The position numbers and the translations under genes are program-made. From Actinomycetes bacterium (lineage in GTDB: Bacteria; Actinomycetota; Acidimicrobiia; Acidimicrobiales; Acidimicrobiaceae), in the NCBI GenBank assembly GCA_021822605.1, contig JAKAQL010000003.1:1-64000 (forward strand): a DNA stretch of 64,000 nt. Direction: 5' to 3'. Under the pieces are notes generated by a model, which was not told where the DNA came from, did not search any database, and saw only the letters and a program-made list of their open reading frames with translations. Shown here one piece after another: positions 55,129 through 64,000 of the stretch (its first letter is position 1; every line of letters begins with the position of its first letter).

Positions 55129-55805
55129 TGCCCCTCTATGACGACGTTGGAGCACGTCTGTCTCAGGTAAGAGAGGTGATACGGCGCCACGGCGGTTCAG
55201 ATGCCATAAACATTGTCGCCGTTACCAAAACGCATCCGGTCGATGCGGTGGCTAGCGCCCTCAGCGCAGGTTTGACAGACATCGGCGAGAATTACGCTGA
55301 GGAGCTGGCTGCGAAGGCAGCTCAAGCTGAACGACTCGGCCTCAAACCTCGATGGCACTATTTGGGTACGATTCAGCGAAGGCATTTGAAGCTTGTCTGC
55401 CAGTATGCATCAGTAATCGAGACGATCTCACGAGCGTCGGAACTCGAGACGCTGGCCACGCTTGAATATCGCGGGGACCTGCTCGTTCAAGTTGCTCCTC
55501 CGGGAAACCCACAAGGAAGAAATGGCGCAGAGCCTGACGAGGTGAGATCGTTGGTGGCGCTCGGTCGGAATCTTAACCTTCAGGTTATCGGCTTGATGGG
55601 GATGGCACTCCCCGGGTCTCAGGAACAGAGTCGCCTGTACTTCCAGAGTGTCCATCTACTCGGGGAAAGTTTGGGACTTAGGGAATATTCCATGGGAATG
55701 TCAGCCGATTACCAGGTGGCCGTCGCTCAGGGTGCTACTATGGTGCGGTTAGGTAGTGTTTTATTCGGAGCGCGTGGTCAAGAGCGTGCTACGATAGAGC
55801 GTTAA
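55128..55805 (+). CDS. yggS: PLP homeostasis protein (YggS/PROSC family)
   Basis: 225 residues, fold-III PLP barrel. The PLP lysine is in INIVAVTKTHPVDAV; ETISRASELE and MGMSADYQVAVAQGATMVRLGS form the phosphate and ring contacts. It buffers free pyridoxal phosphate. The usual GENRVQE motif reads GENYAEE. ATG 55128 overlaps the pgeF stop by one base. Confidence 0.92.
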   Translation: MPLYDDVGARLSQVREVIRRHGGSDAINIVAVTKTHPVDAVASALSAGLTDIGENYAEELAAKAAQAERLGLKPRWHYLGTIQRRHLKLVCQYASVIETISRASELETLATLEYRGDLLVQVAPPGNPQGRNGAEPDEVRSLVALGRNLNLQVIGLMGMALPGSQEQSRLYFQSVHLLGESLGLREYSMGMSADYQVAVAQGATMVRLGSVLFGARGQERATIER

Positions 55806-55825
55806 TGAGTGGGGTAGGAGGATAA

Positions 55826-56350
55826 ATGCCGGGATTGAAGCGTGCACTTGCGTGGCTGGGAATAACTGAGGACGACGAGATGGACGGTGAGGTTACTGAT
55901 CTTGAAGGTTCGGTGCCACCAGTCTACGAACGGCGCGAGCAGCCTCCCCGCGTTCAGGTTGTCTCCGGTGGCGCCACCAACGTTGCTCAACAACCTCGCG
56001 AGGATCCCCAGGAACATCGCGCTGCTGTGCTTCGCCCCTTCAACCCGCAACCTGAGCGAGCCAAAATCCATCTCGTTTTGCCTACCAAGTATGCAGATGT
56101 CCAAGAGATCGGTGATCGCATGAAGTCTGATCAACCGGTGATCATCAACCTGGAGGGGGTCGATCGTGATTTGCGTCGGCGAATTATCGACTTCTCCTCA
56201 GGACTTACCTACGCGTTGGGTGGTAAAGTGAAGGAGATAAGTACGAGCGTGTATCTGCTCTCGCCAGCTCGGGTCGAGGTGGCGGATGAGGAGATGTTTC
56301 GCATGCGCCAGCGTACGGTAGCGAAGGGAGTTGGCCTGCATGGGTCTTAG
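55826..56350 (+). CDS. sepF: Cell division protein SepF
   Basis: 174 residues. A short N-terminal membrane-binding amphipathic helix (PGLKRALAWLGI), an acidic/proline linker, and the SepF domain with KIHLVLPTKYADVQEIGDRM and VIINLEGVDRDLRRRIIDF. SepF links FtsZ to the membrane in bacteria lacking FtsA. The ATG is preceded by GTAGGAGG. yggT overlaps its end by 11 bp. Confidence 0.95.
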   Translation: MPGLKRALAWLGITEDDEMDGEVTDLEGSVPPVYERREQPPRVQVVSGGATNVAQQPREDPQEHRAAVLRPFNPQPERAKIHLVLPTKYADVQEIGDRMKSDQPVIINLEGVDRDLRRRIIDFSSGLTYALGGKVKEISTSVYLLSPARVEVADEEMFRMRQRTVAKGVGLHGS

Positions 56351-56612
56351 CGGAATCATCGTCGAACTGCTAGAGCTTTATGTTATCGTCATTGTGCTCT
56401 ATGTGGTGATGACGTGGTTCCCGGTAACGAACCCGGGTGGGCCGATGGATCGTTTTCGCTATTTGCTCACTCGCTTGTCGGAGCCAGTTTTGAATCCAAT
56501 TCGTAGATTGATACCTTCGGTGGGTGGAAGCTCGATTCGTTTTGACTTCGCACCGCTCATCGTGATTTTGCTGATCGAGCTGATCATCATTCCGATCGTC
56601 AGCCGGATCTAA
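56340..56612 (+). CDS. YggT family membrane protein
   Basis: 90 residues from ATG 56340, with AGGGAG upstream. Two membrane helices: the first around ELLELYVIVIVLYVVMTWF, then the family signature RLSEPVLNPIRRLIPSVGG and a second helix (FAPLIVILLIELIIIPIV). It always accompanies sepF in this gene order; the function is unclear, perhaps in envelope stress or division. Confidence 0.92.
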   Translation: MGLSGIIVELLELYVIVIVLYVVMTWFPVTNPGGPMDRFRYLLTRLSEPVLNPIRRLIPSVGGSSIRFDFAPLIVILLIELIIIPIVSRI

Positions 56613-56700
56613 GGTTGGAGCTAGCGCTCGTCGATGTATGACGTGGGCGCTAGTTGATTTCGCTAGAGCAATGGTGTATGGGCTCGTAAGGGAGGGTGCT

Positions 56701-57513
56701 GTGGACGGAAGTGCAGTCGATGCTCAAAAGATTCGCGAGGTTGAGTTTCGCGAGCGCATGAGAGGTTATCACCAAGAGGATGTCGACGAGTTTCTTGAGC
56801 AGGTAGCCAAAGGTGTTGAGGTTCTCGAGAACCAACTCACGCAGGCGCGTGAGGAGCTTGCTCGCCTCAAGGCGAATCCTCCCGTGAACGCTAGCAGTGG
56901 CCCACCAGCTGGAGAGTTCGGCGATGATGTCATTCAAAGGACGTTGATCGTGGCACAGAAGGCGGCTGATCAGCTGAGAACTGATGCCGAAAAGGAGGCG
57001 CGGGAGATTCGTGCAGAAGCTCAGCGACAGGCTGAGCGTATCTTGGCTGAGGCCAGGACGACTTCAAGGCTGATCGAAGAGGAGCGCCGCAAGAATTTGC
57101 TCGAGGAACTGACCCAGTTGGAGGGAGAGTTCGCTCGTCGGCAGGAGCAGTTGGCCAACATCGTCAACCGTGACCGGGCGGTTCGTCAACGGATCACCGA
57201 TGAGATCGGTGGACTGCTCTCGCTAGTGCGCGCCGCCGAGGTGCCCACATCCGAATCCCTTGCACCAACACCAGCGTTAGGAAGTCTCCACTCTGGTGAG
57301 ATCGAAGAAGCCGTACCGGCAGCCTCCACGCCTGCTGATGAGGTAAAGGTCGCTGATGCCGAACAGGTGGATGCCATCGGTCGATTCAACCTTGCCGACG
57401 AGCAACCCTACCCCGAGGAGCAGCGGCCGGTTCAGGAGTTCGTATTCGGTCATGACATCAGCGCTGAGGCTGGCGATGATGAACCGTTCATGCTGTGGCG
57501 CCAAGACGACTGA
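56701..57513 (+). CDS. divIVA: DivIVA-family polar/septal protein
   Basis: 270 residues from GTG 56701, which has GGGAGG six bases upstream; upstream codons in frame are not DivIVA-like. The N-terminal lipid-binding domain is VEFRERMRGYHQEDVDEFLEQV, followed by long coiled coils (about residues 95-190) and an acidic/proline tail. It senses membrane curvature and organises poles and septum (Wag31-like). It ends the dcw cluster. Confidence 0.92.
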   Translation: MDGSAVDAQKIREVEFRERMRGYHQEDVDEFLEQVAKGVEVLENQLTQAREELARLKANPPVNASSGPPAGEFGDDVIQRTLIVAQKAADQLRTDAEKEAREIRAEAQRQAERILAEARTTSRLIEEERRKNLLEELTQLEGEFARRQEQLANIVNRDRAVRQRITDEIGGLLSLVRAAEVPTSESLAPTPALGSLHSGEIEEAVPAASTPADEVKVADAEQVDAIGRFNLADEQPYPEEQRPVQEFVFGHDISAEAGDDEPFMLWRQDD

Positions 57514-57723
57514 GGGTCGTAGGTACGATTCGACAAGCTGGTGAGTAGCGCATGCTCCGGCGATTGATGGCGGCCGATCTGGGACGACACGCAACTCGGT
57601 GGGAGTCGCGCGATCGGATCTGAGGCCGGGGTGATCTGTTGGTGTCGACTCTTTGAGTGGTGTGGGTTATGCCAGCAGATGGTATGGCGCGACGGAGGCA
57701 CGGTTTAGTCTTCGCTGTTGCTG

Positions 57724-57739
57724 GGTGCCTACGGGCACC
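57724..57739. terminator. Short hairpin between divIVA and the oxidoreductase pair
   Basis: GGTGCC, loop TACG, GGCACC is a compact exact hairpin in the 249-bp convergent gap. No T-run follows on either strand, so if it ends transcription of both operons it is not a standard intrinsic terminator. Confidence 0.3.
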
Positions 57740-57762
57740 TGCATGCGAGCATGACCATGAGG

Positions 57763-58737
57763 TCAGGTTTGTGTTAGTGATGACTGAGCGAGCTCGTTGA
57801 TCCGAAGGAGGAGACGGGCAAGCTTTCGTGATTCGGCGAGGTTCCACGTGGGTTCGCATCCGTGAGAGAAGGCTTCGAAGACCTCATCGACCATAGCTTG
57901 GTACGGGTCACGGCCGACAGCCTCGTAGGTAACAACCTCGCCTGCGGTCGCTACCGTCCAGGTCGTGTCGTCGACTCCAGGAGTACAGGTGCGATCCATC
58001 TCGATCGTCGCTTCGCGCGTCAGTATGCGTAGAGCTTGCGATTCGCCGGTGACGAAGGAGGTAGTGAAGTGTGCACCTGCGTCACCCTCGTAGGCCAAGA
58101 GGGCCCGCATCGTGAGATCCACTGGGTGTTCACCCTGGCTCCAGGCCGCGTGGGTCCAGATTTGGTAGGGCTCTGCACCGAGGAGCGAGACGATAGGGTA
58201 CAGAGCATAGATCCCGACATCGAGGAGTGAGCCCCCGCCACGAGTTGAGTCGAGGCGATATCCGCCAAGAGGGATCAGCGTACCGGCGAAGGTCGTCTCT
58301 ATAGAGACGACAGCACCAAACATACCCGAGGAGACCTGACTAAGGGCAGCACGCAGTCGCGGATGGTAGGAGCTCATAAAGGCCTCGGTGACCAATCGAT
58401 CGGTGTTGGCAAGGAGATGTTCGAGCTGTGCATAATCAGAGTCGGCTAGGAACATCGGTTTTTCGCAGAGCACATGCTTGCCAGCCAGTAAGGCTTTCTC
58501 GAGGTAGGCGAGATGAAGATCGTTGGGGAGTGGCAGATAGACGGCGTCAACGTTCGGGTCAGCGAGCAGGGATTCATAGGTGGGATAATGGATCTCCTCA
58601 CTGCTGAGCACCTGCGTCGCAGTGGCAGTCGATCGGGTTGTTCCACCGAGAAATTCGACCCATGGTGATCGTCGCAGAGCAGGAATAACCCCCACGCGCG
58701 CAACGTAACTACCAAGACCGCAGACGGCGACCCTCAA
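57763..58737 (-). CDS. Gfo/Idh/MocA family oxidoreductase
   Basis: 324 residues. The N-terminal Rossmann start is VAVCGLGSYVARVGVIPALR, followed by PLPNDLHLAYLEKALLAGKHVLCEKPM, the family's EKP motif; the C-terminal alpha/beta substrate domain is present. It oxidises or reduces a sugar or cyclitol with NAD(P). Its TTG start at 58737 overlaps the upstream sister gene by TTGA, so the two are co-translated. Confidence 0.9.
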   Translation of the reverse strand: MRVAVCGLGSYVARVGVIPALRRSPWVEFLGGTTRSTATATQVLSSEEIHYPTYESLLADPNVDAVYLPLPNDLHLAYLEKALLAGKHVLCEKPMFLADSDYAQLEHLLANTDRLVTEAFMSSYHPRLRAALSQVSSGMFGAVVSIETTFAGTLIPLGGYRLDSTRGGGSLLDVGIYALYPIVSLLGAEPYQIWTHAAWSQGEHPVDLTMRALLAYEGDAGAHFTTSFVTGESQALRILTREATIEMDRTCTPGVDDTTWTVATAGEVVTYEAVGRDPYQAMVDEVFEAFSHGCEPTWNLAESRKLARLLLRINELAQSSLTQT

Positions 58738-60353
58738 CGTGGCGTGAGGGTCTGTAGATTGCCGAATTCGCCTGAGCGGTGAGCCAGTTCAAGGACGCCG
58801 ATGACGTCGCGTACCTGGTTGGTTTGTACCGCAAGTGGTGTTCCGACGAAGAAGTGGTCGGCGAGGTCACGGTGAAAGCCAAATTGCTCGGGAGCCAGCA
58901 GCTCTGGTTCGTAGTGACTCAGTTGTCCTGGCCCCTCATAGAGCGCGATCTTCAGGGAGACGGGCGCCTCTGCATAGTGGTAGCGATCAACTTGGTAGCC
59001 GGTCACCGGCATCACTCGAGGCTGCTCAAAGGGTGCATAGTTGCCGATGATCGTCCCCTCCGTGCCCTGAACGTAGAACTTTGGTCGTCGAAATCCGTCC
59101 AGTTCACTCTGGAAGAAGGTAGCCTCCCTCCCGCCGCTGAACTGGAGATGAATCCGTAGTTGATCGAGGTTCGTCATCTCGTGCCAACGGCGCTTCTGTC
59201 CAAAGGCATAGACGCGCTCGGGCGCTCCGCCATAGAGTTGATGAATCCAGTCGATGTGATGGGCTCCCCAGTCGTAGGCGAGGCCTCCGGAGACCTCCGT
59301 ATCGGAGTGCCAGGCACGGCATGGATGGTCAAAGCCCCCTACGGAGGTCTCAATGTTGAAGACCTCTCCGATCACTCCACTATCGAGAAGGCTCACCAAG
59401 GTGCGGTAGTCCTGGTCCCAGCGGCGGTTTTGGTGAACCGTGAGGACCCTCTCGTTGTTGTCAGCTATGTCGATGAGCTTGTCGGCCTCATCGGTGGTCA
59501 GACAAAGGGGCTTTTCGACCACCACATGTTTGCCCGCTTCGAGTGCTTGTAGTGCGAGGTCGAAGTGGGTGTTGGGTGGCGTGGCAATGACGACGATGTC
59601 GGAGATTGCATCTCGGAACAGGTCGCTTGCCAAGCGATAGCCAGTCAGGTCAGGAAAATCCTGCCTGGCCTGAGCGATCCGGGAAGGATCGGCATCCACG
59701 GCGCTGACGAGCCGAAGCCCTGGGGTCTCCTGGGCACCAGTCCCGTGGTAAAGGCCCATGCCACCATAGGGACCATAGCCAACTATGCCGATACCGAGGT
59801 GGTCGCGCTTTACTCGAGGAGCCGAGGCGACGAGCAGCTCCATGCAGCGGTGCTGCCATGAGTGTGGGGTTGCGAGGGCCTCTAGGTCGAGGCCGATGAT
59901 CGTCAGCTGACCCTTGCCCAGCGCTTGCTGGCTGGCAACAGCATACTCTTTGAGCGCGATATTGACCGTCATGAGCGTCGTGGCCTCTCTGGGCGGCAGG
60001 AAAGCATTGACCGATGTGCGGATTGCAAACTCGTTAGGTGTTCGAGCCAGTGGGGGGAAGGATTGGTTGGGAGTGATCATCCATTCGCCTCGTGGGCCGG
60101 CAACCTGATGGCGATATCCGGGCAGTGAGCGGAGAACCTCAGCGCTATTTGCTGCATTGATGAGAATGAATACTCTGGCACCGTCGTGGATCGTGCTGAG
60201 TAGCTGCGGTGTGATCTTCTCCGGTTCGATCAGCAAGGTGGATTGATCGACGGGAAGAGGACCGTGCGGGGATTCGGACACCTGGATACTGCCTCCCCAA
60301 GCCGCTCGTTCCAACAGTTCTGCTGTCGATCGCCGGTCTGGTGACACCTTCAT
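58734..60353 (-). CDS. Gfo/Idh/MocA oxidoreductase with extra N-terminal domain
   Basis: 539 residues, about 170-190 longer than usual. Residues about 1-185 form a separate domain with alpha/beta elements (TLLIEPEKITPQLLSTIHDG, LTIIGLDLEALATPHSW) that may resemble ThuA/GATase-like folds; I do not recognise it with certainty. The oxidoreductase follows: IGIVGYGPYGGMGLYHG, ATPPNTHFDLALQALEAGKH and VVEKPL, then HHIDWIHQLYG. With the downstream sister gene it may act on successive steps of a sugar. The start is ATG at 60353. Confidence 0.87.
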   Translation of the reverse strand: MKVSPDRRSTAELLERAAWGGSIQVSESPHGPLPVDQSTLLIEPEKITPQLLSTIHDGARVFILINAANSAEVLRSLPGYRHQVAGPRGEWMITPNQSFPPLARTPNEFAIRTSVNAFLPPREATTLMTVNIALKEYAVASQQALGKGQLTIIGLDLEALATPHSWQHRCMELLVASAPRVKRDHLGIGIVGYGPYGGMGLYHGTGAQETPGLRLVSAVDADPSRIAQARQDFPDLTGYRLASDLFRDAISDIVVIATPPNTHFDLALQALEAGKHVVVEKPLCLTTDEADKLIDIADNNERVLTVHQNRRWDQDYRTLVSLLDSGVIGEVFNIETSVGGFDHPCRAWHSDTEVSGGLAYDWGAHHIDWIHQLYGGAPERVYAFGQKRRWHEMTNLDQLRIHLQFSGGREATFFQSELDGFRRPKFYVQGTEGTIIGNYAPFEQPRVMPVTGYQVDRYHYAEAPVSLKIALYEGPGQLSHYEPELLAPEQFGFHRDLADHFFVGTPLAVQTNQVRDVIGVLELAHRSGEFGNLQTLTPR

Positions 60354-60410
60354 GGAATTGTCCTCTCAGTAGTTGATTCTGGCACTTGAGGATGTCAACG
60401 TCGATGGGGC

Positions 60411-60442
60411 AAAAAGGCTTCCCGAGGAATCCCGGGAAGCCT
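60411..60442 (-). terminator. Intrinsic terminator of ileS
   Basis: On the minus strand AGGCTTCCCG, an eight-base loop and CGGGAAGCCT form a perfect 10-bp stem running into TTTT. It lies 28 bp after the ileS stop and separates ileS from the oxidoreductase pair. Confidence 0.9.
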
Positions 60443-60469
60443 CCTCAAATGGTTCCTACACCTGCTCTG

Positions 60470-63400
60470 TTAGGCCCCAGCCAAGGCGAGCGTGCTGGTG
60501 ATCACAATGGTCAGTCCATCGAGTTCGAGGGTGGTAGCACCCGGCGGTGTAGCAGCTTCACGGAGGACCTCGAGCGTGGTCGCCAAGGTCTGGCTGGTGA
60601 TGTCGGCTCCATGTTCCCCGAGCGCCTTGATGAGCCGGTGCTGGGGATCGGCAACACCGATGGATAGGCTAATCCGATCGGTTACGTCGTAGCCTGAGTC
60701 CTTGCGGTGTTGTTGAATTGCTCGGATAAGATCGCGGGCGATTCCCTCGAGTTCGAGTGCCTCGTCAGTCACGAGATCCAGTGCCACAACGGTAGATCGA
60801 TCGCTTAGTACCCGCATAGAGCCTGGGTCAACTGGTTCAAGCGTGAGCGAATACTCGCCTTCTTGAAGGCGTACGCCAGCTACCAACGGGTGGTCGTCGT
60901 CCATGGTGTACTCGCCCTCTCGAATGGCTCGAATCACCTGTTGGGTTGCGGCCCCGATCCGTGGACCCAGTAGCGCTGGGTTGACGTTGAGTCGCTGGTG
61001 GGCGAAGCGACCGAAATCGTCGGTGAAGTGTACCATTTTCACGTTGGTCTCCGCCTCAATGAGGTCGATGTAAGGTGAGAGATCTCGGTCAACCAGACTT
61101 GCGATGGTGACCGAGCGTAGCGGGAGGCGTGCCCGGAGGCCGGTCGCCTTCCTGATACTGTGGACTTGCGAGCAGATCTCGCGAACCAACTCCATCTCCT
61201 CCACGAGCTGGGGATTGCTTACCCCGAGCGAAACAGCCGAGGGCCAGTCGGCGAGATGCACGCTCCGCGCTCCGGTCAGCGACCGGTAGAGGTGTTCACT
61301 TAACATGGGGAGGAGTGGCGCGGACAGTGTTGCAAGGGTCTCCAAAACGGTATGAAGCGTATTGTAGGCCTGCGCTTTGCTGAGGTCGATGTCGGGTGTA
61401 GTGCCTTTGGCTGCCCAAAAACGGTCGCGACTGCGTCGAATATACCAGTTGTTTAAGGCATCAAGGAACTCCTCGATGCTGCTGGTGGCTCGCGAGAGAT
61501 CGAAGCGATCGAGAGCATCAGTGACTTCGGTGGTGAGCTGGTGGCTCTTGGCGAGGATGTAGCGGTCGAGCAACTGATCGGAGGTGGGGTCGAAGTGTCC
61601 CCGGGTTCCGTCTGCCCCAGCATAGAGGGTCAAGAACGAGAACGCATTCCAGATCGGGTTGATGACGCGCTTGACGGTGTCGAACATGGCCTGACGTTCC
61701 AGGATCATCTCTTGTCCGCGAAGGACCGGTGACGAAAGCAAGAACCAGCGCATAGCATCCGCACCGATCTCTTCGAAGACCTCCCATGGGTCCGGAAAGT
61801 TCCGGAGACGCTTGGAGAGCTTGCGGCCGTCGTTGCCGAGGAGGATGCCGTGGGCCATGCAGTGTTTAAAGGGCGGCGAGTCAAAGAGTCCGACGGAGAG
61901 TACATGCAGGGTGTAGAACCAACCACGTGTTTGTCCGATGAATTCGACGATGAAGTCAGCGGGAAAGTTATCCTCAAACGCCTCGCGATGTTCGAAAGGA
62001 TAGTGCAGTTGCGCAAACGGCATCGAACCCGACTCGAACCAGCAGTCGAGTACATCAGGCACGCGTCGCATCATTGATCGACCAGAGGGATCATCAGGGT
62101 TGGGGCGCACCAGTTCGTCAATATCGGGGCGATGTAGGTCAGCGGGGCGAACGCCGAAGTCCGCCTCGATCTCATCGAGTGATCCATAGACATCGATCCG
62201 TGGATGACGAGGGTCGTCGCTCTTCCAGACAGGGATGGGGGAACCCCAATAGCGGTTGCGGGTGATGGACCAATCACGTGCACCCTCCAACCACTTCCCA
62301 AAAGCACCATTCTTCACATGCTCAGGGACCCACTCGATCTCTTGGTTGAGTTCGAGCAGGCGAGTTTTAATGGCGGTCACGTCGACGAACCAGGAGCTGA
62401 CCGCCTTGTAGATCAATGGTGTATCGGTCCGCCAGCAGTGCGGGTAACTGTGTTCGTAGGCCTTGGCCTCGATCAGGGCGTGCTGTTGGTCGAGGTAGGC
62501 TTTGATGGACTCGTTGGCCTCAAAGACTTGCGTGCCCTCATACCAACTCACTTCGTGCGTGTAACGGCCCTTTTCGTCGACTGGACAGACTACCTCGATC
62601 CCAGCGGTTGCACAGGCTTGCTGGTCCTCTTCGCCAAAACCTGGTGCCATCTGTACGATCCCCGTCCCCTCGTCGATGGTCACGAAAGCACCCTCGATGA
62701 CGCGAAAGGCGTTCTCCACATCGGAGAAGAAGGGGAAGAGTGGGGCAAAGGAGCGACCCAAGAGACGCTCTCCTGAGACGGTTCCGAGCACCTGGGGATT
62801 GGGAAAGCGGTCCTGATACGTCACGAGTCGATCAGCAGCCATCACGAAGACACGGGGGTCATCCTCATCGCGAAAGAGCACGTATTGGATGTCTGATCGC
62901 ACGGCGAGAGCAAGGTTTGAGGGCAAGGTCCATGGTGTCGTCGTCCACGCAAGGAGGTAGAGCTCTCCGTCGAGGGCAGGAAGATCCTCTGGTCCTCTCG
63001 CATGGCCACTGGCGGGAAGGTGGAAGGCCACCGTGATGGCTGGATCGATGCGAGGGCGGTAAGAGTCATCCTGGCGAGTCTCGAAGTTGGATAGAGGCGT
63101 CTCGCACTCCCAGCAATAGGGGAGGACACGGTAGTTCTCATAGACGAGACCCTTCTCATGCAGGCGTTTGAAGGCCCAGATCACCGATTCCATAAAACTG
63201 ATGTCCATCGTCTTGTACGAGTCGATAAAGTCAACCCAGCGGGCTTGTCTGGTTACATAACGAAACCAGTCATCGGTGGTGCGCTGGACGAGTGATCGGC
63301 AGTGGTCGTTGAAGCGATCGATGCCGAGTTGTTCGACCTCATCGCGACCGCTCACCCCGAGTTCCTTCTCGGCCGCCATCTCGGCGGGAAGGCCATGACA

Positions 63401-63688
63401 GTCCCATCCAAAACGTCGTTCGACAACCCTACCCTTCATGGTCTGGTAGCGCGGGATGGCATCCTTGACAAACCCGGTGAGCAGGTGGCCATAGTGAGGA
63501 GATCCGTTGGCAAACGGGGGACCATCGTAGAAGACGAAGGCCTTGCCATTACTGGCTCGCCGCTGGGCAATTGAAGACCGAAACGTATCATCTTGCTCCC
63601 AAAAAGCGAGAATCTCATGCTCAAGCTCCGGCAGGTTGAGGGCACCAGGCTGATGTGGATAGGAGTTCGTTTCTTTGCGGTCGCTCAT
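60470..63688 (-). CDS. ileS: Isoleucyl-tRNA synthetase, eukaryote-like IleRS2 type
   Basis: 1072 residues. The HIGH motif is HYGH in PPFANGSPHYGHLLTG. The KMSKS motif reads KLSKRLRNFPDP, close to the KMSKR form of the mupirocin-tolerant IleRS2 group. The length and C-terminal layout without a four-cysteine zinc tail also suggest IleRS2. It charges tRNA-Ile. The editing domain is present (TTPWTLPSNLALAV). The ATG at 63688 has no good ribosome binding site, and no T-box sequence is visible in its leader. Confidence 0.95.
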   Translation of the reverse strand: MSDRKETNSYPHQPGALNLPELEHEILAFWEQDDTFRSSIAQRRASNGKAFVFYDGPPFANGSPHYGHLLTGFVKDAIPRYQTMKGRVVERRFGWDCHGLPAEMAAEKELGVSGRDEVEQLGIDRFNDHCRSLVQRTTDDWFRYVTRQARWVDFIDSYKTMDISFMESVIWAFKRLHEKGLVYENYRVLPYCWECETPLSNFETRQDDSYRPRIDPAITVAFHLPASGHARGPEDLPALDGELYLLAWTTTPWTLPSNLALAVRSDIQYVLFRDEDDPRVFVMAADRLVTYQDRFPNPQVLGTVSGERLLGRSFAPLFPFFSDVENAFRVIEGAFVTIDEGTGIVQMAPGFGEEDQQACATAGIEVVCPVDEKGRYTHEVSWYEGTQVFEANESIKAYLDQQHALIEAKAYEHSYPHCWRTDTPLIYKAVSSWFVDVTAIKTRLLELNQEIEWVPEHVKNGAFGKWLEGARDWSITRNRYWGSPIPVWKSDDPRHPRIDVYGSLDEIEADFGVRPADLHRPDIDELVRPNPDDPSGRSMMRRVPDVLDCWFESGSMPFAQLHYPFEHREAFEDNFPADFIVEFIGQTRGWFYTLHVLSVGLFDSPPFKHCMAHGILLGNDGRKLSKRLRNFPDPWEVFEEIGADAMRWFLLSSPVLRGQEMILERQAMFDTVKRVINPIWNAFSFLTLYAGADGTRGHFDPTSDQLLDRYILAKSHQLTTEVTDALDRFDLSRATSSIEEFLDALNNWYIRRSRDRFWAAKGTTPDIDLSKAQAYNTLHTVLETLATLSAPLLPMLSEHLYRSLTGARSVHLADWPSAVSLGVSNPQLVEEMELVREICSQVHSIRKATGLRARLPLRSVTIASLVDRDLSPYIDLIEAETNVKMVHFTDDFGRFAHQRLNVNPALLGPRIGAATQQVIRAIREGEYTMDDDHPLVAGVRLQEGEYSLTLEPVDPGSMRVLSDRSTVVALDLVTDEALELEGIARDLIRAIQQHRKDSGYDVTDRISLSIGVADPQHRLIKALGEHGADITSQTLATTLEVLREAATPPGATTLELDGLTIVITSTLALAGA

Positions 63689-63892
63689 GTATTTACGCTA
63701 GTCGGCAGGATGAAGTGGTCTGATCGTGGCCCATGTTCGAGCTCGCTCGCTCAGCCGCTCAGCCGATCGCCGACCTCGGAGATGCAAAGGGTTGGTTGAG
63801 GTCTGCCGCTTGTCGGTTATCTGCGGCTAGAGTAGAGCGATTCAAATGGGCAGTACGATGGTCGGCGCTATCGTGCTCCGTAATAGATTGGA

Positions 63893-64000
63893 ATGACGAT
63901 GGCGAAGACGACGCAAGAGCAGAGCGATTCTATTGATCCCGTCGAGGCATACCTCAATTTGGACGATGAGACATTAGAGAACCTGAGTGATGATGACTTT
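63893..64000 (+). CDS. N-terminus of an acidic protein, cut by the window edge
   Basis: ATG at 63893 opens 36 codons that run to the edge without a stop; a second ATG is at codon 3. The visible part is acidic (VEAYLNLDDETLENLSDDDF). In related genomes a DksA/TraR-like protein often follows ileS, but the visible part has no zinc finger and cannot confirm it. The true start may also be downstream. Confidence 0.5.
   Translation, partial: MTMAKTTQEQSDSIDPVEAYLNLDDETLENLSDDDF

Noticed and set aside
63689-63890. Possible T-box leader of ileS
   Set aside because: The conserved TGGNACCGCG antiterminator sequence is not present on the minus strand in this stretch.

Overview
The window is chromosomal DNA of moderately high GC content from a bacterium with GTG and TTG starts and tightly overlapping genes. 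The cell-division cluster lacks ftsA and carries sepF, yggT and divIVA downstream of ftsZ, and its MurE has the DNPR motif for meso-diaminopimelate. Together with ECF sigma factors, an Lsr2-type DNA-binding tail and a FUSC protein this points to an actinobacterium. A deep-branching acidimicrobial lineage (Ferrimicrobium/Acidimicrobium-like) is my best guess; that is an inference from gene order and style, not a match to a reference.

Left part (1-14.4 kb): the end of a YVTN beta-propeller surface protein, an MFS exporter, queC, the folate one-carbon pair fhs-fchA, a PEBP protein, a HAD phosphatase, mutY, and the methionine operon metY-metX behind a structured leader.

Middle part (14.4-40.1 kb): accessory and housekeeping genes. 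They include a methyltransferase, a large FUSC membrane protein, an ECF sigma factor overlapping a membrane-anchored beta-propeller protein, a family-5 solute-binding lipoprotein behind a TPP riboswitch, an ERCC4 nuclease with an Lsr2-like tail, and a BNR-repeat lipoprotein. These are followed by an ornithine-cyclodeaminase/quinone-reductase pair, a slipin, acetyl-CoA synthetase, a rhodanese behind a CsoR/CstR-like operator, a sigma factor fused to a zinc anti-sigma domain, a DUF2892 protein, a PAP2 phosphatase, an SDR lacking its catalytic lysine, a GNAT enzyme and a DUF5522-lplA pair.

Right part (40.1-57.5 kb): a nearly gapless dcw cluster in the order mraZ-rsmH-ftsL-ftsI-murE-mraY-murD-ftsW-murG-murC-murB-ftsQ-ftsZ-pgeF-yggS-sepF-yggT-divIVA. 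It makes the lipid-linked peptidoglycan precursor, polymerises it and builds the division septum. A 10-bp-period TGGGG array sits before mraZ and fits MraZ autoregulation. murF and ddl are not in the cluster.

Right edge (57.7-64 kb): two overlapping Gfo/Idh/MocA oxidoreductases on the minus strand, one with an extra N-terminal domain, then ileS with a clear terminator, and the start of an acidic protein cut by the window edge.

The most notable observations are the TPP riboswitch controlling a peptide-type binding protein, with a terminator hairpin inside the start of the reading frame; the ERCC4-Lsr2-like fusion; the one-polypeptide sigma/anti-sigma; and the structured metY leader.
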